From JBBTQZ01 sp038065435 (GTDB taxonomy: Bacteria; Patescibacteriota; Minisyncoccia; Phycocordibacterales; WO2-35-19), in the NCBI GenBank assembly GCA_038065435.1, contig JBBTQZ010000004.1:1-9141 (forward strand): a stretch of 9,141 nt of DNA, written 5' to 3'. The notes below the pieces were generated by a model that saw only the letters and a program-made list of their open reading frames with translations, was not told where the DNA came from and did no database searches. The translations under genes were made by a program, and so were the position numbers. Numbering within the stretch: position 1 is the stretch's first letter; each line of letters starts with the position of its first letter. Of the stretch, positions 6,366 to 9,141 are shown one piece after another.

Positions 6366-7118
6366 ATGCTTGAAAAGTATTTGCAAGACATAGGGCTTGG
6401 GGACAAGGAAGCTACTATCTACCTCTCGCTTCTTTCAGTTGAGCACGCTTCGGTTTTGGATTTGGCCAAAAAGACCAAAATAAAAAGACCGACTGTCTAT
6501 GTGATTCTAGAATCTTTGGCCAAAAAAGGTTTGGTCTCTGAGACTACTGTTGGTAAAAAAACTCACTACTATGCCGAACCGCCAGAAAGATTAGAAACTT
6601 TTGTGGAAAAAAGAAAACTTGCTCTTGAGGAATCCCAAAAAACTCTTAAAGATATAATTCCTCAAATAAAAAGCATACAAAGAGAATCTGGTGAAAAACC
6701 AATAGTAAAATACTTTGAAGGCAGAGAGGGGATTATAAGTACAGCAGAAGAAATCTTTCGCAATGATGTTGGAGAGGAGGATGTGGTGTACCTTATTTAT
6801 CCTAGAGATACTCTGGACCAGATATTCCCAGAATCTGAACGCAAAAAGTTTAGAAAAGCACGTTTGGATAAACAAATAAAATCCAAAGTTTTATATACAT
6901 ACAAAAAAGGCGAAATACCCTCTGATGATACAGGGGAGAGGTTAAAAATAGATGAAAGCAAGTATCCCATAACTTGCGACATAGGAATATATAAAGACAA
7001 AATAAGAATAAGTGTGCTAGACAAAAGACTTTCTAGCGTATTTATACAAAGTAAAGATGTAGCAGATACGTTGCGAAGCATCTTCAATGCTTTGTTTGAT
7101 AATATAAAAAATAAATAG
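6366..7118 (+). CDS. TrmB-family transcriptional regulator
   Basis: This is a 250-residue putative DNA-binding regulator. The N-terminal winged helix-turn-helix spans about residues 3-75: LGLGDKEATIYLSLLSVEHA, then VLDLAKKTKIKRPTVYVILE as the turn and recognition helix, and LAKKGLVSETTVGKKTHYYA as the wing. A helical linker rich in E and K (about 76-110) probably forms a dimerising coiled coil. The C-terminal domain starts at about 115 with IVKYFEGREGIISTAEEIF, a pattern common in TrmB-like sensor domains. The ligand is unknown; archaeal TrmB binds sugars, but this cannot be assumed here. It has its own -10 box and no Shine-Dalgarno. It converges with a minus-strand unit, and the hairpin at 7122-7168 lies directly after its stop. 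Confidence 0.85.
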   Translation: MLEKYLQDIGLGDKEATIYLSLLSVEHASVLDLAKKTKIKRPTVYVILESLAKKGLVSETTVGKKTHYYAEPPERLETFVEKRKLALEESQKTLKDIIPQIKSIQRESGEKPIVKYFEGREGIISTAEEIFRNDVGEEDVVYLIYPRDTLDQIFPESERKKFRKARLDKQIKSKVLYTYKKGEIPSDDTGERLKIDESKYPITCDIGIYKDKIRISVLDKRLSSVFIQSKDVADTLRSIFNALFDNIKNK

Positions 7119-7121
7119 GAA

Positions 7122-7168
7122 ATCCCGCGGATGGTTTTGTTGTTTTGGCAACTAGTCATCCGCGGGAT
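7122..7168 (-). terminator. Strong convergent terminator
   Basis: A perfect 12-bp inverted repeat, ATCCCGCGGATG (7122-7133) with CATCCGCGGGAT (7157-7168), has a 23-nt loop. On the minus strand it is followed by a T-rich tract (TTTCCTATTTATTTTTT), so it is a good intrinsic terminator for the minus-strand unit. On the plus strand it starts 4 bp after the TrmB-like stop codon and could also end that gene, although without a T-run. Confidence 0.75.
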
Positions 7169-7243
7169 CTTGGGGTGTTCACCCCGTTGCTCTGCTCTCA
7201 TTTCGCAGGGCTCAAATTCTCCTTGCCGGTCTTTAAGACCGGC

Positions 7244-7279
7244 TTAGAGTTCTTTTAATAGGAGGGGACTGTCCCACAT
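7244..7279 (-). other. Possible 11-codon ORF in the minus-strand RNA
   Basis: ATG at 7279-7277 opens MWDSPLLLKEL and stops at TAA (7246-7244). The nearest GGAGG (7291-7296) is 11 nt upstream, longer than ideal, and can pair with CCTCCT in codons 5-7 (plus 7260-7265). Translation is uncertain. Confidence 0.2.
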
Positions 7280-7398
7280 AGGGTTTCGTTCCTCCTTTCT
7301 GCTTGAAGTACCTGTTTGGGAGGACTCCGACTAGAATAATTCTCGGAGACCGCTTCCTAGAGGCTATGCAGCCCTAGGAAGCGGCTCTTTGAACGTTC

Positions 7399-7424
7399 TT
7401 AGTCGTGCATAGCAGACCTCCTTT
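7399..7424 (-). other. Strong SD followed by a 3-codon minigene
   Basis: On the minus strand AAAGGAGGT (plus 7416-7424), a perfect 9-nt match to the usual anti-SD, is followed 5 nt later by ATG CAC GAC TAA (plus 7399-7410). It lies about 10 nt from the predicted transcript start. The start region GCTATGCA (plus 7406-7413) is perfectly complementary to the apical part of the next large hairpin (plus 7363-7370), so the start could be masked. It is either a leader minigene or a ribosome-binding decoy. Confidence 0.4.
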
Positions 7425-7439
7425 CCAGATCTAGGAACA

Positions 7440-7467
7440 AGTATAGCAAAATAAAAAGTTATGTCAA
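7440..7467 (-). promoter_or_regulatory. Sigma70-type promoter, minus strand
   Basis: Read on the minus strand: TTGACA (plus 7462-7467), a 16-bp spacer and TATACT (plus 7440-7445). This is a consensus -35 and a 5/6 -10. Transcription would start near 7433 and run into the structured RNA. It diverges from the plus-strand promoter at 7601-7628. Confidence 0.7.
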
Positions 7468-7477
7468 GTTTTTTATG

Positions 7478-7494
7478 TTGATAACTTATATCAA
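7478..7494. promoter_or_regulatory. Operator-like palindrome between divergent promoters
   Basis: TTGATA (7478-7483) and TATCAA (7489-7494) form a perfect inverted repeat with a 5-bp centre, about 10 bp upstream of the minus-strand -35. It could be a regulator-binding site, possibly for the neighbouring TrmB-like protein. In such AT-rich DNA it may also be chance. The rest of 7468-7600 is AT-rich with no gene. Confidence 0.3.
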
Positions 7495-7600
7495 AAATTG
7501 GTAAATTTGTACTGATTTTTCCTTAGTGACTATAAAAACCTTAATTTAAGCCATCATTTATAATACAAAAAAAGAAAATAGATTAAAGTGTCACAAATAC

Positions 7601-7628
7601 TTGACAGATTTTGTAATGCGAGTATAAT
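7601..7628 (+). promoter_or_regulatory. Consensus sigma70-type promoter, plus strand
   Basis: TTGACA (7601-7606), a 16-bp spacer and TATAAT (7623-7628) are both perfect hexamers, preceded by A-rich DNA (7565-7580). Predicted transcription starts at about 7635. It is the best promoter in the window and drives a region with no protein gene for about 750 nt. Confidence 0.85.
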
Positions 7629-7634
7629 GCCTAG

Positions 7635-8060
7635 CAGATGGTTTAGTTGAAAGTCAATATCGTTCTGCTTCCACTTTGGAGCCTGGGCCCAGACATTATC
7701 GCCACAGGCCCAAAGCGGGAGCGGAATAATGTGGCGTCTCGCCCAGACCTACGAGGTCATGCGTGCTTAGACCCCACCGCTCCCAACCTAAATGCGAGAC
7801 ATACTCTCGGCCCTTAAGGGTTCCAAGCTCCTAGCTACAGGCAAAGATAGGTTGGGTCGAGAGATCCTTCACTATCTTCTGCCCAATGGCAAGGTCTTGG
7901 AAGTAATTCAAGCGAAAGCTTGAGCTCTTCTGGGTGCGTCATCCTTCGGCCAAGGCACCGAAGTTGCTGGTAAAGTCCTCCAGTGTAAAAGCATGGGCAC
8001 GGGAAGTAAGTTATCTTCCCATCTTTTGAGAATTTAAAAAGATTGAATTTTCAAAAGACC
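7635..8060 (+). ncRNA. Highly structured non-coding RNA or long leader
   Basis: No credible ORF exists, but the stretch is packed with helices. CTTTGG/CCAAAG plus GCCTG/CAGGC (7674-7685 with 7705-7715, one bulge). GGGAGCGG/CCGCTCCC (7717-7724 with 7777-7784), enclosing GGCG/CGCC and GACC/GGTC hairpins. CCCAACCTA/TAGGTTGGG (7782-7790 with 7848-7856), enclosing a CGAGA/TCTCG hairpin. TCAAGC-GAAA-GCTTGA (7908-7923), a GNRA tetraloop hairpin with an outer GAAG/CTTC. GGTGC/GCACC (7933-7959). GGGAAG/CTTCCC (8001-8020). A 13-bp AT-rich stem (8022-8034 with 8046-8058, one G-T pair). I find no RNase P, tmRNA or SRP RNA landmarks. No terminator ends it, so it may be the 5' domain of a longer transcript reaching 8389. 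Confidence 0.6.
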
Positions 8061-8085
8061 GCGTGATTGCAAAATCGTTCGGCAT

Positions 8086-8096
8086 AAGTTCTTTAA
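8086..8096 (+). promoter_or_regulatory. boxA-like element 1 (AAGTTCTTTAA)
   Basis: This is the first of three exact copies of an 11-mer resembling the rRNA antitermination boxA (for example GTTCTTTGAAAACT in Gram-positive rrn leaders). It lies 27 nt after the 13-bp AT-rich hairpin and continues as AAAACTAG. CGGC (8080-8083) and GCCG (8103-8106) could close a loop around it. Confidence 0.5.
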
Positions 8097-8368
8097 AAAC
8101 TAGCCGTGTATCTGTGCAGAGATACATATCCGGCCTCGCTCCGACCGTATGAGCCACTTGGGGATCTTATCTCAAGCGCTGGTCTTCAATCGAGTTGAAG
8201 ACTGGGGAAACATCTCCTCAGCGGGGGGGGTGAATACGGGAATTAGGTTGACGCCTAGGGAAACCTGGTCGTCAAACTAGGTTTCCCACTGCACAATTTG
8301 GAGGATGCCTCAAAACATCCTCCTCAGTTTTGAGAACAAGAAGAAATTCGTGTTCTCAATGATTGAGA
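8097..8368 (+). promoter_or_regulatory. Structured untranslated leader of the small membrane protein gene
   Basis: This is a chain of hairpins without an ORF. GCCG+TGTATCT with AGATACA+CGGC (8103-8134), loop GTGCAG. CGCTG/CAGCG (8177-8181 with 8219-8223), enclosing GTCTTCAA/TTGAAGAC (8182-8202). A run of eight G (8223-8230). A possible kissing pair (8244-8287). GGAGGATG/CATCCTCC (8300-8323). TTGAGAACA/TGTTCTCAA (8330-8338 with 8351-8359), the 3' arm of which can instead pair with 8362-8369. No promoter is visible inside, so it is probably transcribed from 7601-7628. Confidence 0.55.
8244..8287 (+). other. Adjacent hairpins with complementary loops (kissing-loop candidate)
   Basis: Hairpin A is TAGG-TTGACG-CCTA (8244-8257). 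Hairpin B follows without a gap: GGGAAACCT (8258-8266) with AGGTTTCCC (8279-8287). The loop of A, TTGACG (8248-8253), is perfectly complementary to CGTCAA (8270-8275) in the 12-nt loop of B. It could form a kissing interaction or, if A is open, an H-type pseudoknot. Confidence 0.45.
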
Positions 8369-8383
8369 AAGTTCTTTAAGGAG
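8369..8383 (+). promoter_or_regulatory. boxA-like element 2 merged with a Shine-Dalgarno
   Basis: AAGTTCTTTAA (8369-8379) overlaps AAGGAG (8378-8383), which lies 5 nt before the ATG at 8389. The SD decides that start. A hairpin ends at 8359, or alternatively at 8369 touching the boxA, so the alternative fold could affect both elements. Confidence 0.55.
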
Positions 8384-8388
8384 AAAAC

Positions 8389-8610
8389 ATGTTCATACTA
8401 AAAGTGATCGCTATGTCTGTTTTTGCGGTGTTGGAGTTCTTCACTGCGTGGACTTTGTTCCGTGCAGCACTCTACAACAATCTGCCGACTGAAGTCGCGC
8501 GAGCAGCTTACGGGCTCGGCGGATGCACGGTGGCGATGACGATCCTCATCATCACTTATGCGTTCAGGAAGCAGCCTGACCAGCTCAAGCGGTCAAGAAA
8601 GGAGGTGTAA
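8389..8610 (+). CDS. Small two-helix membrane protein, unknown function
   Basis: This is a 73-residue protein with two hydrophobic segments, about residues 4-27 (starting LKVIAMSVFAVLEFFTAW) and 38-59 (YGLGGCTVAMTILIITYAF). A short polar loop joins them (NNLPTEVAR) and the tail is basic (RKQPDQLKRSRKEV). The tail suggests both ends are cytoplasmic (positive-inside rule). I do not recognise the family. The start is supported by a good SD 5 nt upstream, unlike any gene in the left part of the window. GC content and C/G-ending codons are visibly higher than in the ribosomal genes. The last codons contain AAAGGAGGTG, a near-perfect SD at the stop codon with no usable start after it. Confidence 0.75.
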   Translation: MFILKVIAMSVFAVLEFFTAWTLFRAALYNNLPTEVARAAYGLGGCTVAMTILIITYAFRKQPDQLKRSRKEV

Positions 8611-8625
8611 ATTGTAGGACTCAGC

Positions 8626-8644
8626 GGGGAACAAATAGTTCCCC
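8626..8644 (+). terminator. Terminator-like hairpin after the small membrane protein gene
   Basis: GGGGAAC (8626-8632) and GTTCCCC (8638-8644) form a perfect 7-bp stem with an AAATA loop, 15 bp after the stop. The following TTCTATC is only weakly T-rich. Partial termination is plausible, and read-through would be needed to reach the next gene unless that gene has a promoter I cannot see. Confidence 0.5.
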
Positions 8645-8648
8645 TTCT

Positions 8649-8680
8649 ATCAAAGATTTCAACCACTTGAAGTTTTTGAT
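8649..8680 (+). repeat. 14-bp AT-rich hairpin before boxA-like element 3
   Basis: ATCAAAGATTTCAA (8649-8662) pairs with TTGAAGTTTTTGAT (8667-8680) through 12 Watson-Crick and two G-U pairs, with a CCAC tetraloop. It ends 13 nt before the boxA-like 11-mer, like the hairpins preceding copies 1 and 2. Confidence 0.6.
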
Positions 8681-8693
8681 GGGAGAAGTCCCA

Positions 8694-8704
8694 AAGTTCT
8701 TTAA
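8694..8704 (+). promoter_or_regulatory. boxA-like element 3 (AAGTTCTTTAA)
   Basis: This is the third exact copy of the 11-mer, followed by AAAAA, in the leader of the receiver-like gene. A short GGGA-GAAG-TCCC hairpin (8681-8692) lies directly before it. The SD of the gene (AGGAG, 8748-8752) is 43 nt further on, 7 nt before the ATG. Confidence 0.5.
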
Positions 8705-8759
8705 AAAAATTCCATTAAATCCTGACTAGCAATAGCAGGTTTGGAACAGGAGATTAGAA

Positions 8760-9141
8760 ATGTTACTGATTATTGAAGATACCAAGAAGCACCAGGCGTC
8801 TGCCCGCGTTCAGTTGCCGGAAGCCAAAGTGGTGAACTACTCTGAGGCTTACGAAATTCTGCAAGGCGCTCGCCCCGGAGAAATCTCGGCAATTCTCACG
8901 GACCTGCATTTCAAGGTCGAGGAAACCGAGAGAGGACTCGGCGGTGCTCCGTTCAGCCCATCCTACAAAGAAACGATGGCGGCGATTGGCAAACAAATGC
9001 CTTTCGGCCTCGCTTTCGTCCTGAAGGGTGTGGAGCTCCAGACGCCGGTAGTGCTCTACAGCGACATCGATCATCATTCGGACCTCATTACGGGGCTTCT
9101 GGATATGTTCGGTCGCCGCGGATGCTACCCCTGGCGTGAGG
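8760..9141 (+). CDS. Receiver-like (response-regulator fold) protein, 3'-truncated
   Basis: An open frame runs from ATG 8760 to the window end (127 codons), with AGGAG 7 nt upstream. It starts MLLIIEDTKKHQ: strand 1 ending in an acidic pair (E6, D7) as in receiver domains. SAILTDLHF carries D48 at the phospho-acceptor position, and PVVLYSDIDHH has S101 at the conserved Thr/Ser position. About 25 extra residues (roughly 51-75) separate D48 from the next core helix compared with a classic CheY-type domain. The conserved lysine would lie beyond or near the cut and is not seen. From memory, Patescibacteria have similar stand-alone receiver-like proteins with a His-His pair after this strand. No output domain is visible. 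Codons favour G/C endings, as in the upstream small gene. Confidence 0.65.
   Translation, partial: MLLIIEDTKKHQASARVQLPEAKVVNYSEAYEILQGARPGEISAILTDLHFKVEETERGLGGAPFSPSYKETMAAIGKQMPFGLAFVLKGVELQTPVVLYSDIDHHSDLITGLLDMFGRRGCYPWRE

Larger units (their letters stand above)
7108..7433 (-). ncRNA. Candidate minus-strand structured small RNA
   Basis: A sigma70-type promoter (7440-7467) and a strong terminator (7122-7168 plus T-rich 7108-7121) bound a transcript of about 320 nt with no credible long ORF. Read on the minus strand its helices are: CCGCTTCCTAG/CTAGGAAGCGG (plus 7350-7360 with 7374-7384) with an inner GGCT/AGCC; CTCCGA/TCGGAG (7325-7330 with 7342-7347); GCCGGTCTT/AAGACCGGC (7225-7243); GGGGTG/CACCCC (7172-7185); and the terminator. 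GGAGG-type motifs occur at 7416-7424 and 7291-7298, with a weaker AAGGAGAA at 7217-7224. CCTCC stretches at 7260-7265 and 7318-7322 could mask them. It may be a regulatory sRNA or a leader with tiny ORFs. It does not match the tmRNA, SRP RNA or RNase P RNA landmarks I know. Confidence 0.5.
8217..8629 (+). repeat. Direct repeat CTCAGCGGGG, two copies
   Basis: The copies are at 8217-8226 and 8620-8629. The first leads into a run of eight G; the second forms the 5' side of the GGGGAAC hairpin after the small gene. One copy lies in each leader, supporting a shared modular layout. Confidence 0.45.

Noticed and set aside
6190..6393. 67-codon ORF over the tRNA
   Set aside because: It runs through tRNA-Leu and its trailer and into the regulator gene; it is a chance open frame.
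6797..7201. 134-codon minus-strand ORF (MRAEQRGEHPK...)
   Set aside because: Most of it is antisense to the TrmB-like gene and it crosses the terminator. Composition is Leu/Ser-rich like a shadow frame, and the nearest SD-like motif is 17 nt from its ATG.
7251..7260. A fourth boxA-like copy (GTTCTTTTAA at 7249-7258)
   Set aside because: It has one extra T, lies on the strand opposite the predicted minus-strand transcript and is not preceded by the same hairpin layout.
7190..7440. 16S 3'-end-like CCTCCTTTC sequences on the plus strand
   Set aside because: Only the 8-9-nt anti-SD-like core matches, with no flanking 16S helix 45 sequence. They are better explained as the complement of SD motifs in the minus-strand RNA.
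7635..8060. Known housekeeping RNA (RNase P RNA, tmRNA, SRP RNA, group I or II intron)
   Set aside because: I could not find the GAGGAAAGUCC or ACAGAAACCGGCUUA landmarks of RNase P RNA, the tRNA-like ends of tmRNA, the GGUCAGGUCCGGAAGGAAGCA-like SRP core or an intron domain V. A divergent member cannot be excluded without an Infernal search.
7635..8388. CRISPR array or other regularly spaced repeats
   Set aside because: There are no regularly spaced 20-40-bp repeats; the only recurring units are the 11-mer and the 10-bp CTCAGCGGGG.
8763..9077. 104-codon minus-strand ORF at the right end
   Set aside because: It is antisense to the SD-led receiver-like frame, which has recognisable motifs, and has no SD or family resemblance of its own.

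Overview
The left three quarters of this window is an AT-rich ribosomal-protein locus, most likely from a Candidate Phyla Radiation (Patescibacteria, Parcubacteria-like) bacterium. The evidence is a DUF5663-like small protein beside tuf, lysine-rich and reduced ribosomal proteins, almost no Shine-Dalgarno (SD) sequences in front of the ribosomal genes, a TrmB-type regulator, and AT-rich microsatellite hairpins between genes. All eleven visible stop codons are TAA (7) or TAG (4). The taxonomic call is inference from gene content; no 16S rRNA is present.

Layout: a 5'-truncated unknown protein (2-964) and a DUF5663-like protein (996-1295) precede tuf (1440-2642). Then come rpsJ, rplC, rplD, rplW and rplB in the classic S10-operon order (2714-5635). 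After rplB the classic order breaks: the next gene is rplS (bL19, 5680-6108) instead of rpsS-rplV-rpsC. A hairpin, a tRNA-Leu(GAG) gene (6197-6278) and a TrmB-like transcriptional regulator (6366-7118) follow.

From 7118 to 8389 there is no credible protein gene, but the stretch is dense in regulatory signals. A minus-strand unit runs from a good sigma70-type promoter (7440-7467) through a chain of hairpins with several GGAGG motifs to a 12-bp terminator just beyond the regulator gene's stop codon. Divergent to it, a consensus plus-strand promoter (TTGACA-16-TATAAT, 7601-7628) opens about 750 nt of highly structured, apparently non-coding RNA.

The right end differs in style. Two genes there, a 73-residue two-helix membrane protein (8389-8610) and a truncated receiver-like protein (8760-end), have strong SDs and visibly higher GC and C/G-ending codons. 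Each leader carries the exact 11-mer AAGTTCTTTAA, which resembles the rRNA antitermination element boxA, a short distance downstream of a hairpin. A third copy sits inside the long non-coding RNA.

The most interesting candidate system is therefore a consensus promoter driving a long structured RNA with three hairpin-boxA modules, an adjacent-hairpin kissing-loop candidate, mutually exclusive helices next to the second boxA/SD, and two small SD-led genes. A possible reading is a processive-antitermination (NusB/S10-type) or RNA-switch-controlled operon. This is inference from sequence pattern alone.
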